DNA of 64,000 bases from Pseudonocardiales bacterium (GCA_019243635.1 JAFAUB010000031.1:1-64000); one strand, 5' to 3'; positions 47,129 through 58,058 are shown, numbered from the stretch's first letter. Made by a program: numbers and translations. The notes: generated from the sequence alone by a model not told the origin.

Positions 47129-48196
47129 GTGCAGCTCCCCGTCATGCCGCCCGTCGCGCCGATGCTGGCCAAGCCCGCGGCCACCATTCCCGCCGGCCAG
47201 CACTACGAGCCGAAATGGGACGGCTTCCGGTCCGTCATCTTTCGCGACGGCGACGAGGTCGAGATCGGCAGCCGCGGCGAGCGTCCGATGACCCGATACT
47301 TCCCGGAGGTCGTCGCCGCTGTCCTGGCCGGCTTCCCACCCCGCGCGGTGATCGACGGTGAGATCGTCATCGCCGACCGGGAACGCCACACCCTCGACTT
47401 CGAGGCGCTGCAACAGCGCATCCACCCCGCCGCCAGCCGGGTCACGCTGCTCTCGGAGCAGACTCCGGCCAGTTTCGTCGCGTTCGACCTGCTCGCGCTC
47501 GGTGACGATGACCTCACCGGGCGGTCGCTCGCGCATCGACGCGCGGTGTTGGACGACGCGCTGGCCGGCGCCGCCGCACCGGTGTACGTCACCCCGGCGA
47601 CGCGCGACCACGACCTCGCTCGACGCTGGTTCGACCGGTTCGAAGGCGTCGGGCTCGACGGGCTCATCGCCAAGCGGCTCGACCTGCGCTACCAGCCCGG
47701 TATGCGCGTGATGACCAAGATCAAACATGAGCGTACCGCCGATTGTGTCGTCGCCGGCTACCGGGTGCACAAGTCCGGTCCGGGCGCCATCGGCTCACTG
47801 CTGCTCGGCCTCTATGACGGGCGGGGCGTCCTGGTGTCGGTGGGCGTGGTCGGGGCGTTCCCGATGGCTCAGCGCCGGGAGCTGCTCACCGAGCTGGCGC
47901 CGCTCGTCACCACGTTCGACGACCACCCGTGGTCCTGGGCGCGGCATCAGGAGGGTGAGCGCACTCCGCGCAAGTCCGAGGCCAGCCGCTGGAACGCCGG
48001 CAAGGACCTGTCGTTCACCCCGTTACGTCCTGAACGCGTCGTCGAGGTCAGCTACGACTACCTGGAAGGCGTGCGGTTCCGGCACACCACCCGGTTCGTT
48101 CGCTGGCGTGCCGACCGCGAACCGCGCTCCTGCACCAACGACCAGCTCGAACGCCCCATTCGGCTCACCTTCGCCGATGTCCTGAGGAGTACCTGA
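47129..48196 (+). CDS. ATP-dependent DNA ligase, LigC-type
   Basis: 355 residues. The adenylation motif I is YEPKWDGFRS (nucleophile Lys), motif III VIDGEIVIAD, motif IV GLDGLIAKRLDLRY, motif V MTKIKHERTADCVV, and an OB-fold C-terminus with RHTTRFVRWRADREP. Size and motifs match actinobacterial LigC, a monofunctional repair ligase. LigC is often with Ku/polymerase genes; none are here. The GTG start lies 12 bp after the methyltransferase gene, but a functional link to the RiPP cluster is not expected. Confidence 0.93.
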   Translation: MQLPVMPPVAPMLAKPAATIPAGQHYEPKWDGFRSVIFRDGDEVEIGSRGERPMTRYFPEVVAAVLAGFPPRAVIDGEIVIADRERHTLDFEALQQRIHPAASRVTLLSEQTPASFVAFDLLALGDDDLTGRSLAHRRAVLDDALAGAAAPVYVTPATRDHDLARRWFDRFEGVGLDGLIAKRLDLRYQPGMRVMTKIKHERTADCVVAGYRVHKSGPGAIGSLLLGLYDGRGVLVSVGVVGAFPMAQRRELLTELAPLVTTFDDHPWSWARHQEGERTPRKSEASRWNAGKDLSFTPLRPERVVEVSYDYLEGVRFRHTTRFVRWRADREPRSCTNDQLERPIRLTFADVLRST

Positions 48197-48214
48197 GGCA
48201 CCGGGCGCCCGCGC

Positions 48215-48538
48215 TCAGCGCCGCTTGGCCTTGCGGGCCTTCAGGTGGCTACCGATCAGCATCACCACAAGCAGCGTGCCGATGCTGACCAGGTAGACGT
48301 CCCCCACGTGGCCGCCGTTGTTCCCGATGAGCATCGCGAACAACGCGAAGGCGGTGAGCCACCCCGCGACCGGGCCCGCCCGCGGGAAGGTGCCGTGCCA
48401 GCCCCAGTCGGCCGAGGGCTCCCGCTCCGGATCCACGCTGTACGGGCCCCCGGCCTGGGCTGAGTGCTCGCCGGGGTCCGAGTGCGCCTCGGCGGGGTGC
48501 TGTTCGGTCAGGGCCACTGCGGCATCATCGCATACCAC
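48215..48538 (-). CDS. DUF2631 small membrane protein
   Basis: 107 residues (100 if GTG 48517 is used). The first half is hydrophilic and acidic, then DWGWHGTFPRAGPVAGW, two membrane helices separated by GNNGGHVGDVYL, and a basic end RKAKRR. The W-H-G-x-F-P and N-x-G-H-V-x-D features fit DUF2631, found near dxr in actinobacteria. The function is unknown. The stop lies 19 bp from the ligase stop, convergent. Confidence 0.8.
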   Translation of the reverse strand: MVCDDAAVALTEQHPAEAHSDPGEHSAQAGGPYSVDPEREPSADWGWHGTFPRAGPVAGWLTAFALFAMLIGNNGGHVGDVYLVSIGTLLVVMLIGSHLKARKAKRR

Positions 48539-48598
48539 AGAGGCGATGGAGAGAACAGAGGCGATGGAGAGATCCGGCCGTACGCCGGTTCTGCGGGG

Positions 48599-48871
48599 TC
48601 AGTAGCGCCCGACTGCTCTACGTCCGGCGACGAGGCGGTAGATCCCCAGCAGGATGAGCGATCCGATGATCGCGACGATCCAGGTCTGGAGGTTCCAGAA
48701 GGACTCGAGCCCCACCCCGAAAATGCGGCTCCCGAGGTACCCGCCGATCAAGGCCCCGACGATGCCCAACAGCATGGTGACGATGATGCCGCCGGGGTCG
48801 TCACCCGGCATGATCAACTTTGCGATGGCGCCGGCGACCAGCCCCAGAACGATCCACCCGAGAAAGCCCAT
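48599..48871 (-). CDS. GlsB/YeaQ/YmgE-family small membrane protein
   Basis: 90 residues from ATG 48871, with AAAGGAG upstream; an in-frame extension to 48913 lacks a site. Three hydrophobic, glycine-rich helices (FLGWIVLGLVAGAIAKLIMP; LLGIVGALIGGYLG; IVAIIGSLILLGIYRLV) define the transglycosylase-associated/GlsB family. These are induced by stress in several bacteria; the molecular role is unknown. It is divergent from dxr. Confidence 0.9.
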   Translation of the reverse strand: MGFLGWIVLGLVAGAIAKLIMPGDDPGGIIVTMLLGIVGALIGGYLGSRIFGVGLESFWNLQTWIVAIIGSLILLGIYRLVAGRRAVGRY

Positions 48872-48956
48872 GCCCCACTCCTTTCGTGTGCCCTCAGGGT
48901 CAGTGTGATCCATGTCGGGCTACCGTGCACGCGCAATGGCACTACCGTCGGGAACA

Positions 48957-50222
48957 ATGACCTCAATGGACTCGTCGACCTCGCTGGACCCAGTGCGCCG
49001 GCCGCGTTCGGTACTTCTGCTGGGCAGCACCGGGTCGATCGGTGTCCAGGCGCTGGACGTGGTGCGCCGCAACCCGCGGCGTTTCCGGGTGGTCGGGCTG
49101 GCCGCCGCCGGGGCTGACCCGGGGGCCCTGGCCGAGCAGGTGCTGCAGACCGACGCACCCGCCGTCGCGGTGGCACGCGGTCGGGCCGCGCAGGATCTGC
49201 AGCTGGCGCTGTTCGCCGAGGCGCAGCGACGCGGGTACGACCGGGGCGGCTACCGGATGCCCCGGATCCTGGTCGGTCCCGAGGCGGTGGCCGAGCTGGT
49301 CGCGACGGCGCCCGCTGACGTAGTGCTCAACGGTGTGACCGGCTCCCGGGGCCTGGCGCCGACGCTGGCGGCGCTACGCAGCGGCGCCACCCTGGCGCTG
49401 GCCAACAAGGAGTCTCTGGTTGCTGGAGGCACCCTGGTCACCGGGGCCGCCGCGCCCGGCCAGATCGTGCCGGTGGACTCCGAGCACTCCGCGCTCGCCC
49501 AGTGCCTGCGCGCCGGCAGCCGGGTGGAGGTATCCCGGTTGGTGCTCACCGCCTCCGGAGGGCCGTTCCGCGGCTGCCGCTCCGAGGAGCTGGACGGGGT
49601 CACCGCCGAGCAGGCCCTGGCGCACCCGACCTGGCGGATGGGGCCGGTCGTGACGGTGAACTCGGCCACCCTGGTGAACAAGGGCCTCGAGTTGATCGAG
49701 ACGCACCTGCTGTTCGGCGTGCCCTACGACCGCATCGACGTCGTGGTGCACCCGCAGTCGGTGGTTCACTCGATGGTCACCTTCACCGACGGCTCGACGA
49801 TCGCCCAGGCCAGCCCGCCGGATATGCGACTGCCGATCGCGCTGGCGCTCGGCTGGCCGGACCGGGTCGCCGATGCGGCCCCAGCCTGCGACTTCACCGT
49901 CCCGGCGGCCTGGACCTTCGAACCGGTGGACGCCGAGACCTTCCCCGCCATCGAGCTGGCCAAGGCGGCGGGTACCGCCGGCGGGTGCGTGCCCGCGGTC
50001 TTCAACGCGGCCAACGAGGAGGCGGTGGCCGCCTTCCTCGAACGCCGCATCTCCTTCCGGGGGGTCGTCGGGACGGTGGCCGCAGTGCTGGGCGAGGCGC
50101 AGGGGTGGCGAGCCGACCCGACTACGGTGGAGGACGTGCTGGCCGCCGAGGACTGGGCTCGGAGCAGGGCCGCAGAGCTGCTGGGCGGTCGACCCGCCTG
50201 GGCGCGCAGGAGCCCGAAGTGA
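48957..50222 (+). CDS. dxr: 1-deoxy-D-xylulose 5-phosphate reductoisomerase
   Basis: Second step of the MEP isoprenoid pathway, NADPH-dependent. ATG 48957 gives 421 residues; ATG 48966 is equally plausible, and an upstream GTG at 48912 lacks support. NADPH loop [30 protein letters not shown]; metal and substrate residues in [12 protein letters not shown] and [42 protein letters not shown]. It clusters with rip and ispG, another MEP enzyme, as in mycobacteria. Confidence 0.97.
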   Translation: MTSMDSSTSLDPVRRPRSVLLLGSTGSIGVQALDVVRRNPRRFRVVGLAAAGADPGALAEQVLQTDAPAVAVARGRAAQDLQLALFAEAQRRGYDRGGYRMPRILVGPEAVAELVATAPADVVLNGVTGSRGLAPTLAALRSGATLALANKESLVAGGTLVTGAAAPGQIVPVDSEHSALAQCLRAGSRVEVSRLVLTASGGPFRGCRSEELDGVTAEQALAHPTWRMGPVVTVNSATLVNKGLELIETHLLFGVPYDRIDVVVHPQSVVHSMVTFTDGSTIAQASPPDMRLPIALALGWPDRVADAAPACDFTVPAAWTFEPVDAETFPAIELAKAAGTAGGCVPAVFNAANEEAVAAFLERRISFRGVVGTVAAVLGEAQGWRADPTTVEDVLAAEDWARSRAAELLGGRPAWARRSPK

Positions 50223-50232
50223 GGAGCGGAAC

Positions 50233-51444
50233 GTGACGTTCGTGCTGGGTGTGGTGCTGTTCGCGATGGGCATCGGGATCTCCATCGCGTTGCACGAGGC
50301 CGGCCACATGTACAGCGCGAAGGCCTTCGGGATGAAGGTGCGCCGGTACTTCATCGGCTTCGGCCCCACCCTGTTCTCCTTCCGCCGGGGCGAGACCGAG
50401 TACGGCCTCAAGATGATCCCGGCCGGTGGCTTCTGCGATATCGCCGGGATGACCGCGCTGGAGGAGCTGTCCGACCCGGCGGACCGCAAGCGGGCGTTCT
50501 TCCGTTTTCCCACCTGGCAGCGGGTGATGGTGCTCTCCGCCGGCTCGCTGACCCACTTCGCCGTGGGCATCGTGCTGATCTACGTGATGGCGGTGTCGAC
50601 CGGCCTGCCGAACCTGAGCCCCCCGCCGACCCCCCCGGTGGTGTCCTCGCTCAGCCAGTGCCTCCTGACGCGGCCTGACGGTTCTTGCCGGCCGGGCTCC
50701 CCGGCGCCGGCCAGGGAGGCGGGCCTGCAACCGGGTGACCGGGTGCTGGCGGTGGCGGGCACCCCGGTCCGCGACTTCGACGAGCTGGTCCAGGCTATCC
50801 AGAGCCGCTCCGGTCCGACCGACTTCCTGATCGAGCGCGACGGGCAGCCGCCGCGCACCGTGCAGATCCCTGTCGCCCAGGTCCCGATCTCGGCGCTGGG
50901 TGGCCAGGGCGACCAGCTGGTCGGCGCGATCGGGGTGGCGCCACAGCGACCGGGCGCCGTGCGGCTGCACTACGGTCCGGTGGACGCGGTGGGCCGGACC
51001 GTCAGCTTCACTGCCACCATGTTCGCCGGCACCTGGCAGGGGCTCAAGCAGCTACCGCAGCGGGTTCCGGCACTGCTGGATCGGATCGCCGGGCAGAACC
51101 GACCGGACTCCCCGGTCAGCGTGGTCGGGGCCAGCGTGCTCGGTGGTGACGCCGTGGGTTTCGGCGCGTGGTGGTTCTTCCTTTTCCTGCTCGCGTCGCT
51201 GAACCTTTTCGTCGGGGCGTTCAACCTGCTGCCGTTGCTTCCGTTGGACGGTGGCCATATCGCGGTCAACGTCTACGAAAGCGTCCGCAACGCGTTGCGC
51301 CGAGCTACCGGTCGCCCCAACGGCCCTCCGGTGGACTACGCCCGGCTGATGCCACTGACCTACGCAGTGATGATCGTCTTCATCGGCGTGAGCGCGCTGA
51401 CCATCACCGCTGACATCATCAACCCCATTCGCCTGCACCCCTGA
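50233..51444 (+). CDS. Site-2 intramembrane metalloprotease (Rip/RseP family)
   Basis: 403 residues from GTG 50233, after GAGGAG. The zinc site HEAGH is in the first membrane helix ([20 protein letters not shown]), a PDZ domain spans ~150-250 ([20 protein letters not shown]), and the second catalytic motif is [11 protein letters not shown]. The protease cuts anti-sigma factors and other membrane proteins within the bilayer; the mycobacterial homologue Rip1 occupies the same dxr-ispG slot. Four helices are predicted. Confidence 0.95.
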   Translation: MTFVLGVVLFAMGIGISIALHEAGHMYSAKAFGMKVRRYFIGFGPTLFSFRRGETEYGLKMIPAGGFCDIAGMTALEELSDPADRKRAFFRFPTWQRVMVLSAGSLTHFAVGIVLIYVMAVSTGLPNLSPPPTPPVVSSLSQCLLTRPDGSCRPGSPAPAREAGLQPGDRVLAVAGTPVRDFDELVQAIQSRSGPTDFLIERDGQPPRTVQIPVAQVPISALGGQGDQLVGAIGVAPQRPGAVRLHYGPVDAVGRTVSFTATMFAGTWQGLKQLPQRVPALLDRIAGQNRPDSPVSVVGASVLGGDAVGFGAWWFFLFLLASLNLFVGAFNLLPLLPLDGGHIAVNVYESVRNALRRATGRPNGPPVDYARLMPLTYAVMIVFIGVSALTITADIINPIRLHP

Positions 51445-51454
51445 CGAGGCCTCC

Positions 51455-52558
51455 ATGATGATCGGCATGCCCGCCCTGCCACCACCGGTGCTCGCCGAGC
51501 GCCGCAAGACCCGCCAGCTGCGCGTCGGCACGGTGGGCGTGGGCAGCGAGCATCCGGTATCGGTGCAGTCGATGACCACCACACTCACCGCTGACGTCGA
51601 CGCCACCCTGCAGCAGATCGCCGAGCTCACCACGGCGGGTTGCGACATCGTGCGGGTGGCCGTCCCCAGCGCCGACGACGCCGAGGCGCTGTCGATCATC
51701 GCGCGCAGGTCGCGGATCCCGGTGATCGCCGATATCCACTTCCAGCCCAGGTACGTCTTCGCCGCCATCGAGGCGGGTTGTGCCGGCGTGCGGGTCAACC
51801 CGGGCAACATCAAGCGTTTCGACGACCGGGTCGGCGAGATCGCCAAGGCCGCGAAGGACGCGGGCGTCCCGATCCGGATCGGGGTCAACGCCGGGTCCCT
51901 GGATCCCAAGATCCTGGCCAAGCACGGCAAGGCGACCCCGGAGGCGCTGGTCTCCTCCGCGCTGTGGGAGGCGAGCCTGTTCGCCGAGCACGACTTCCAC
52001 GACATCAAGATCTCGGTGAAGCACCACGACCCGGTGGTCATGGTACGGGCCTACGAGCAGCTCGCGGCGCAGTGCGACTACCCGCTGCACCTCGGGGTTA
52101 CCGAGGCGGGCCCGGCGTTCCAGGGCACCATCAAGTCCGCCACCGCGTTCGGGGCGTTGCTCAGCCAGGGCATCGGGGACACCATCCGGGTCTCGCTGTC
52201 CGCGCCCCCGGTGGAGGAGGTCAAAGTCGGGCTACAGATTCTGGAGTCGTTGAACCTGCGGACCCGCCGGTTGGAGATCGTGTCCTGCCCGTCCTGCGGT
52301 CGGGCCCAGGTCGATGTCTACTCCCTCGCTGAGGAGGTGGCCGCGGGACTGGAGGGCATGGAGGTGCCGTTGCGGGTGGCCGTGATGGGCTGCGTGGTCA
52401 ACGGGCCCGGCGAGGCCCGTGAGGCCGACCTCGGGGTGGCCTCGGGCAACGGCAAGGGCCAGATCTTCGTTCGCGGCAAGGTGGTCAAGACTGTGCCCGA
52501 GGCGCGGATCGTCGAGACGCTCATCGAGGAGGCCTTCCGCCTGGTTGAGGGTTCCTGA
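51455..52558 (+). CDS. ispG: 4-hydroxy-3-methylbut-2-enyl diphosphate synthase
   Basis: IspG (GcpE) catalyses the penultimate MEP step with a 4Fe-4S cluster. 367 residues. The TIM barrel has [33 protein letters not shown] and [17 protein letters not shown]; cluster ligands lie in [13 protein letters not shown] and [20 protein letters not shown]. Start ATG 51455 or 51458. It follows rip by 10 bp. Confidence 0.97.
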   Translation: MMIGMPALPPPVLAERRKTRQLRVGTVGVGSEHPVSVQSMTTTLTADVDATLQQIAELTTAGCDIVRVAVPSADDAEALSIIARRSRIPVIADIHFQPRYVFAAIEAGCAGVRVNPGNIKRFDDRVGEIAKAAKDAGVPIRIGVNAGSLDPKILAKHGKATPEALVSSALWEASLFAEHDFHDIKISVKHHDPVVMVRAYEQLAAQCDYPLHLGVTEAGPAFQGTIKSATAFGALLSQGIGDTIRVSLSAPPVEEVKVGLQILESLNLRTRRLEIVSCPSCGRAQVDVYSLAEEVAAGLEGMEVPLRVAVMGCVVNGPGEAREADLGVASGNGKGQIFVRGKVVKTVPEARIVETLIEEAFRLVEGS

Positions 52559-52625
52559 CGGCGGGGGTTCCCCACCGCGGGGGTCCTCAGGTGGTGCTCA
52601 CCGCTGTTCTGGCACGCTGGGTGGT

Positions 52626-53483
52626 GTGCTCAAGCACGCGGGCGCGCGCCTGCTGGATGACCGTGACGTGCGCGGCGTGCGGGCGGTGCTGGCCACTGAC
52701 CCGGTGATGTCCTGCATGGTGGCCGCCCGGATCGAGAACAGCGGGCTGGATCCGTGGCGGCTCGGCGGGGAGCTGTGGGGTTTCGCCGGTAGCCCAGAGG
52801 ACGGGCGTGGTGGGAGGCTGGAGGGGCTGTGCTTCTCCGGCGCCAACCTCGTCCCGCTGTGCGGGGGACGGTCGGCGATCCGGGCCTTCGCCGAGCGGGC
52901 GGCGCTGCGGGCCAGGTCATGCTCGTCGATGGTGGGACCGGCCGATCTGGTACTGGGGCTGTGGTCAGAGCTGTGCGAGAGCTGGGGACCGGCCCGCGAC
53001 GAGCGGCCGAGCCAACCACTGATGGTGCTCGCCGAGCGGCCCCTGGTGCCCGGTGACCCGCTGGTGCGGCCGGTGAGTCCCGACGAGCTGGACCGCTACC
53101 TGCCGGCTGCGGTGGCGATGTTCACCGAGGAGGTGGGAGTCGATCCTCTGCTGCCCGACGGTGGTGCCGGCTACCGGGCTCGGGTCGCGGAGCTGATCGC
53201 GGCCGGTCGGGCGTTCGCTCGGTTCGAGGCCGGTGAGGTGGTGTTCAAGGCCGAGATCGGGGCGATGTCAGCCACGGTGGGTCAGATCCAAGGGGTGTGG
53301 GTGCACCCGGGTTGGCGTGGTCAGGGCCTCGCGGCGGCCGCGACCGCAGCCGTGGTGGCCCGACTGCAGCGGATGGGCCGGGTCGCCAGCCTTTACGTCA
53401 ACGCCTACAACCTGCCGGCCCTGGCCACGTACCGCCGAGTCGGCTTCACCCAGGTGGGCTGCTTCGCAACGGTGCTGTTCTGA
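52626..53483 (+). CDS. GNAT acetyltransferase with N-terminal DUF4081 domain
   Basis: 285 residues from GTG 52626. Residues ~1-140 match the DUF4081 region found in this chromosomal slot (Rv2867c-like): DVRGVRAVLATDPVMSCMVA and RLEGLCFSGANLVPL. The C-terminal GNAT fold has the acetyl-CoA loop QIQGVWVHPGWRGQGLAAAA and the closing LYVNAYNLPALATYRRVGF. The acceptor is unknown. It sits between ispG and the penicillin-binding lipoprotein gene. Confidence 0.9.
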   Translation: MLKHAGARLLDDRDVRGVRAVLATDPVMSCMVAARIENSGLDPWRLGGELWGFAGSPEDGRGGRLEGLCFSGANLVPLCGGRSAIRAFAERAALRARSCSSMVGPADLVLGLWSELCESWGPARDERPSQPLMVLAERPLVPGDPLVRPVSPDELDRYLPAAVAMFTEEVGVDPLLPDGGAGYRARVAELIAAGRAFARFEAGEVVFKAEIGAMSATVGQIQGVWVHPGWRGQGLAAAATAAVVARLQRMGRVASLYVNAYNLPALATYRRVGFTQVGCFATVLF

Positions 53484-53526
53484 ACCGTCGCTGTGCGGAG
53501 CCGTCAGGGGGGGCATACTCGCGCCC

Positions 53527-55347
53527 GTGCGTCGACGACGTCTGGTAGCCGCCCTGCTGGTGGTCCCGCTGGGGGCTCTCCTGGGACCGTCGCTGGCCGG
53601 CTGCGGGATCCTCCGGGCTGATCCGCATGACGCGGCGGCCGCGTTCCTGGACGCGGTGGCTCAGGGCGACGCCGCCGGAGCCGGGCGGCTCACCGACGAC
53701 CCGGCCGCCGCCACCGAGCTGATCCGGCAGGTTCGCGAGGAGCTGAGGCCGCAGCGCGTGCAGCTCACTCTGGGTGAGATCCGCTCCGGCGACAACCTCG
53801 CCTCGGCGTCCTTCGCCGCGGTCTGGGACCTCGGTAGGGGCCGGCAGTGGCGTTACCCGGGCTCCTTCGACCTGGTCCCCGCCACGACCACGGGGGGCTG
53901 GTCGGTGCGGTGGAGCCCCCAGGTGCTGCACCCGCGGCTGGGCGCGCAGCAACGGCTGACGCTGCGCGAGGTGCCGGCTGACCCGGCCCCGGTGCTCGAC
54001 CGGGCCGGAGCGCCGTTGCTCACCTCGCACACCGTGGTCACCGTCGCGCTGGACCGCGCCAAGACCCCGGATCTGCCCGGGGTGGCCGCCCAGCTGGCCG
54101 CCGTCCTGGGGCGCTTCGACCCTCAGCTCACCCCGCAGTCCATCATCGCGGGGGCCAAGGCGGCTCCGGCGGGAGCGCCCAGTGCGGTGGCGGTGCTTCG
54201 CGAGCGGGACTACCAGTCGGTGCGGGACCGGATCTACGAGCTGCCTGGCGTGAGCTTCCCCACTCAGCGGTGGCTGCTCGGACCGGACCGGGAGTTCGCC
54301 TCCCAGCTGGTGCCGGGTATCCGCGCAGTGGCCCAGGAGCAGCTCGAGAACGCCGCGGGGTGGCGCATCGTCACGGTGGCCGCGCTGGGCGACGAGGTCG
54401 AGACCCTCGCCGCCGAACAACCACGCCCGGTGCCGACTCTGACCACCACGATCGATCGCGCCGTGCAGTCCGCCGGCGAGCACGCGCTCGACTCGGTGCC
54501 CAGCCCGGCGATGATCGTGGCGATCCAGCCCTCCACGGGGGAGATCCTCGGGGTCGCGCAGAACCGCGCGGCCGACGCGCACGGGGCGCCGGCGCTCACC
54601 GGGCGCTATCCGCCGGGCTCCACCTTCACGATTGTCACCGCGGTGGCCGCGCTGGAGTCCAACCAGGTCACGCTCGACTCGCCGGTGGCCTGCCCGGCGA
54701 CCACCATCGTCGGGGAGCGGGTGGTGCCCAACGACCATTTCGTCGACCTGGGTACGGTGCCACTGCGCACCGCGTTCGCGCGTTCCTGTAATACCACGTT
54801 CGCGCAGCTGGCGTCCCGTCTAGAAGCCGGCGCGCTGACCGACGCGGCGCACCAGATGAGCATCGGGATGGACTACGACATTCCCGGTGTCACGACCGTC
54901 ACCGGCCAGGTTCCGCCCTCGGAGTCGCTGGTGCGGCGTGCGGAGAACGGGCTCGGGCAGGGTCGGGTGCTCTCCAGCCCGTTCGGCATGGCGCTGGTGG
55001 CCGCGACGGTCGCGGCCGGCGGGCAGCTGCCCACCCCGGTTCTGATCAGGGGAATGCCGACTCACACCGCGCTTGGACCGGTGGCACCGATGCCGCGCGA
55101 GGTCGCCGACGTGGTGCGGGCGATGATGCGAGAAGCAGTGACCCAGGGCACCGCGAAGGTCTTGGCGGGCCAGGGCCAGCTGTACGGCGAGACCGGGACC
55201 GCCCAGGACGGCCCCGCCCTCGCGCACGGCTGGTTCGTCGGGTTCCGCGGGGACCTGGCGTTCGCGACTCTCGTCGTCGGCGCTGGCTCCGCCGGCCCCG
55301 CCCTGGATGCCTCGGGGCGCTTCCTGTCCGCGCTCGTTCCCGGGTGA
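53527..55347 (+). CDS. Penicillin-binding lipoprotein with degenerate transpeptidase site
   Basis: 606 residues from GTG 53527. An N-terminal lipoprotein signal with lipobox LAGC (cysteine near residue 25) precedes an NTF2-like MecA_N domain (~30-130), a dimerisation region and a transpeptidase domain (~320-606). The active-site SxxK reads GSTFT (Lys replaced by Thr), SxN is intact (SCN), and KTG reads GETG (Lys replaced by Glu). Each change is a single base (AAG to ACG, AAG to GAG). The fold seems complete, so it may be a structural pseudo-transpeptidase or beta-lactam-insensitive. Its position equals mycobacterial PBP-lipo. Confidence 0.88.
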   Translation: MRRRRLVAALLVVPLGALLGPSLAGCGILRADPHDAAAAFLDAVAQGDAAGAGRLTDDPAAATELIRQVREELRPQRVQLTLGEIRSGDNLASASFAAVWDLGRGRQWRYPGSFDLVPATTTGGWSVRWSPQVLHPRLGAQQRLTLREVPADPAPVLDRAGAPLLTSHTVVTVALDRAKTPDLPGVAAQLAAVLGRFDPQLTPQSIIAGAKAAPAGAPSAVAVLRERDYQSVRDRIYELPGVSFPTQRWLLGPDREFASQLVPGIRAVAQEQLENAAGWRIVTVAALGDEVETLAAEQPRPVPTLTTTIDRAVQSAGEHALDSVPSPAMIVAIQPSTGEILGVAQNRAADAHGAPALTGRYPPGSTFTIVTAVAALESNQVTLDSPVACPATTIVGERVVPNDHFVDLGTVPLRTAFARSCNTTFAQLASRLEAGALTDAAHQMSIGMDYDIPGVTTVTGQVPPSESLVRRAENGLGQGRVLSSPFGMALVAATVAAGGQLPTPVLIRGMPTHTALGPVAPMPREVADVVRAMMREAVTQGTAKVLAGQGQLYGETGTAQDGPALAHGWFVGFRGDLAFATLVVGAGSAGPALDASGRFLSALVPG

Positions 55348-55382
55348 CCGGCATACCGGGGTGATCGGCATAGAGTGGGGGC

Positions 55383-56240
55383 ATGCCCGTGCGAACCTCG
55401 TTGCGTCCTGGCCGCCAGACTCCGCCGCGTCCGGTCCCCCCGGTGATCCGGCGGCCGGAGTACGTCGGGAAGGCCGCGCCCACCCCGTGCGCCGAACCGT
55501 GGACCCAGCCGCCCGAGGTGATCGAGGCGATGCGGGTGGCGGGCAGGATCGCCGCGCGGGCGCTCGCCGAGGGCGGCCGCGCTGTGGCGCCCGGCGTCAC
55601 CACCGATGACGTCGACCGGGTGGTGCACGAGTTCCTGCTCGACCAGGGCGCGTACCCCTCGACGCTGGGTTACAAGGGTTTTCCCAAGTCGTGCTGCACC
55701 TCGCTGAACGAGGTGATCTGTCACGGCATCCCGGACTCGACCGTGATCGAGGACGGGGACATCGTCAACATCGACGTCACCGCCTTCATCGGCGGTGTGC
55801 ACGGTGATACCAACGCCACCTTCCTCGCCGGTGACGTCGCTGAGGAGGACCGGCTCCTGGTCGAGCGCACCCACGAGGCGATGATGCGCGGGATCCGCGC
55901 GGTGCGCGCCGGCCGACAGCTCAACGTGGTCGGCCGGGTCATCGAGGCGTATGCCAAGCGCTTCGGATACGGGGTGGTCCGCGACTTCACCGGCCACGGC
56001 ATCGGCCGCTCCTTCCACGGCGGGCTGGTCGTGCTGCATTACGACGAGCCGGGTGTGGACACCGTTCTGGAGGAGGGCATGACCTTCACCATCGAGCCGA
56101 TGATCACGCTCGGCGCGATCGACTACGACGTGTGGCCGGACGGATGGACGGTGACCACCAAGGACAAGCAGCGCACCGCGCAGTTCGAGCACACCCTGGT
56201 CGTCACCGCGACCGGGGCGGAGATCCTGACCCTGCCGTGA
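55383..56240 (+). CDS. map: Type I methionine aminopeptidase
   Basis: Removes the initiator Met from nascent proteins. 285 residues including the N-terminal ~40-residue proline-rich extension (PxxPxRPEYVGK) seen in actinobacterial MapB-type enzymes that contact the ribosome. Metal ligands lie in [20 protein letters not shown] (Asp, Asp), [13 protein letters not shown] (His), and FTIEPMI (Glu) and AQFEHTLVV (Glu). The start is ATG 55383. It precedes cobQ by 17 bp. Confidence 0.96.
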   Translation: MPVRTSLRPGRQTPPRPVPPVIRRPEYVGKAAPTPCAEPWTQPPEVIEAMRVAGRIAARALAEGGRAVAPGVTTDDVDRVVHEFLLDQGAYPSTLGYKGFPKSCCTSLNEVICHGIPDSTVIEDGDIVNIDVTAFIGGVHGDTNATFLAGDVAEEDRLLVERTHEAMMRGIRAVRAGRQLNVVGRVIEAYAKRFGYGVVRDFTGHGIGRSFHGGLVVLHYDEPGVDTVLEEGMTFTIEPMITLGAIDYDVWPDGWTVTTKDKQRTAQFEHTLVVTATGAEILTLP

Positions 56241-56257
56241 CCATGCGCCCATAGCCG

Positions 56258-57799
56258 ATGAACGGAGCGCTGCTCGTCGCCGGCACCACCTCGGACGCGG
56301 GCAAGAGCATGCTCGTGGCTGGGATCTGCCGGTGGCTGGCCCGCCGCGGGGTGTCGGTGGCGCCGTTCAAGGCGCAGAACATGTCCAACAACTCGGTCGT
56401 GACCCCGGACGGCGGGGAGATCGGCCGGGCTCAGGCGATGCAGGCCGCGGCGTGCGGCATCGAGCCCGGGGCGCGGCTCAACCCGGTCCTGCTCAAACCG
56501 GGCAGCGACCGGTGCGCCCAGGTCGTCCTGCTCGGGCGCCCCGAGGGCACGGTGTCCGCCGCGTCCTACCGGCAACGCAAAGCCGAGCTTCTCGACGTGG
56601 TGGTGAGCTCGCTGGCGGCGCTGCGAGCCGAGCACGAGGTGGTGATCTGCGAGGGCGCCGGATCACCCACCGAGATCAACCTGCGGAGCACCGACATCGC
56701 CAATATGGGACTGGCCCGGGCCGCCGGGCTGCCGGTGCTGGTGGTCGGCGACATCGACCGCGGCGGCGTGCTCGCGCATCTGTTCGGCACCCTGGCCCTG
56801 CTCTCGGCTGCCGACCAGGCGCTGGTGGCCGGGTTCGTGATCAACAAGTTCCGCGGCGACCCGGGGCTGCTGGCCCCCGGCCTGGCGCGGTTGCGTGCGC
56901 TGACCAGCCGGCGCAGCTACGGTGTGCTGCCCTTTCGGGATGACGTGTGGCTCGACGCCGAGGACTCGCTGGCCCACGTCGCCGACGGCGTGGTCGGGCG
57001 AGCGGCTCCGCCCTGCGGTACCCAGTGGCTGCGGGTGGCCGCGGTGCGGCTGCCGCGGATATCCAACGGCACCGACGTCGACGCGTTGGCCTGCGAGCCC
57101 GGGGTGGCGGTCCGTTATGTCACCGAGGCATCCCGGTTGGCCGACGCCGACCTGGTGGTGCTGCCCGGTTCGAAGTCCACCGTGGCGGACCTGTCCTGGC
57201 TGCGCCGCAGCGGGCTGGCCGCCGCGGTGGTGGCCCACGCCGGCGCCGGAGGACCGGTGCTGGGCATCTGCGGTGGCTACCAGATGCTGGCCCGCCGCAT
57301 CACCGACCACGTCGAGTCCGGCGCCGGCGAGGTGGCGGGGCTGGGACTGCTCGATCTTGACGTGGTCTTCGACCAACACAAGCACCTGCGGCGTGCGGCG
57401 GGGACCGCACTGGGTGAGCCGGTCATCGGGTACGAGATCCATCACGGACGGGTGGTGCACCGCGGCGACTCTCCGCTGATCTCCGGGTTGGTTTCCGGGT
57501 TGGTTTCCGGGGCTGATGAGGGTTCCGATGCCGGCCACGTGCTGGGCACCCACTGGCACGGGTTGTTGGAGAACGACGCCTTCCGCCGCGCCCTGCTGCG
57601 TCGGGTGGCCCGCCTCGCCGGCCGGTCCGGTTTCCGCCCGGCGCCCGACACCAGCTTCGCCGCGGTGCGGGCCGCCCAGCTGGACCTGCTCGGCGACCTG
57701 GTCTGCACCCATCTGGACACCGACGCGCTGCTCGACCTCATCGAGCACGGCCCCCCACCCGGTCTTCCCTTCATCCCCCCAGGTGCCGACGATCAGTAG
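56258..57799 (+). CDS. cobQ: Cobyric acid synthase (adenosylcobyrate a,c-diamide amidotransferase)
   Basis: Amidates four side chains of adenosylcobyrinic acid a,c-diamide in B12 synthesis. 513 residues. The dethiobiotin-synthetase-like P-loop is [16 protein letters not shown], with [12 protein letters not shown] and [13 protein letters not shown]; the C-terminal glutaminase has Cys in [14 protein letters not shown] and His in [13 protein letters not shown] 12-bp repeat encodes [10 protein letters not shown] near residue 410. The nearest other B12 gene is cobN, 2.3 kb downstream, separated by a toxin-antitoxin region. Confidence 0.96.
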   Translation: MNGALLVAGTTSDAGKSMLVAGICRWLARRGVSVAPFKAQNMSNNSVVTPDGGEIGRAQAMQAAACGIEPGARLNPVLLKPGSDRCAQVVLLGRPEGTVSAASYRQRKAELLDVVVSSLAALRAEHEVVICEGAGSPTEINLRSTDIANMGLARAAGLPVLVVGDIDRGGVLAHLFGTLALLSAADQALVAGFVINKFRGDPGLLAPGLARLRALTSRRSYGVLPFRDDVWLDAEDSLAHVADGVVGRAAPPCGTQWLRVAAVRLPRISNGTDVDALACEPGVAVRYVTEASRLADADLVVLPGSKSTVADLSWLRRSGLAAAVVAHAGAGGPVLGICGGYQMLARRITDHVESGAGEVAGLGLLDLDVVFDQHKHLRRAAGTALGEPVIGYEIHHGRVVHRGDSPLISGLVSGLVSGADEGSDAGHVLGTHWHGLLENDAFRRALLRRVARLAGRSGFRPAPDTSFAAVRAAQLDLLGDLVCTHLDTDALLDLIEHGPPPGLPFIPPGADDQ

Positions 57800-58058
57800 C
57801 ACCCGCCCTCGCGGGAACGCCCTCGGACTGGTCACCGCTGCGGCTCGCGGTGGCCGTATCGTGGGCGCCGACCCCGTACGCATGGACTGTTCCCGATATG
57901 TCCACGTACAGAGTTTCCCGGGATAGTCTGCGGGCCAGCTCACGGCTGCGGATCCGGTACACGCCCGCCGTCCTGCGCACGCCCAGCCGTTGTGCCCACG
58001 ACCGGTCCAGATAGATCCAATGATCGGCACGGTGGCCGTGGTCGGCCTTGCGTCTCAT
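57771..58058 (-). CDS. Hypothetical small protein
   Basis: 95 residues with a very good ribosome site (AAGGAGG before ATG 58058). The first ~65 residues look genuinely coding: [40 protein letters not shown]. The C-terminal ~30 are Gly/Ser/Arg-rich and overlap the end of cobQ by 29 bp antisense, so the 3' end may have drifted. It is basic and soluble. The family is not recognised. The AT-rich stretch at ~58110-58165 upstream probably carries its promoter. Confidence 0.55.
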   Translation of the reverse strand: MRRKADHGHRADHWIYLDRSWAQRLGVRRTAGVYRIRSRELARRLSRETLYVDISGTVHAYGVGAHDTATASRSGDQSEGVPARAGATDRRHLGG

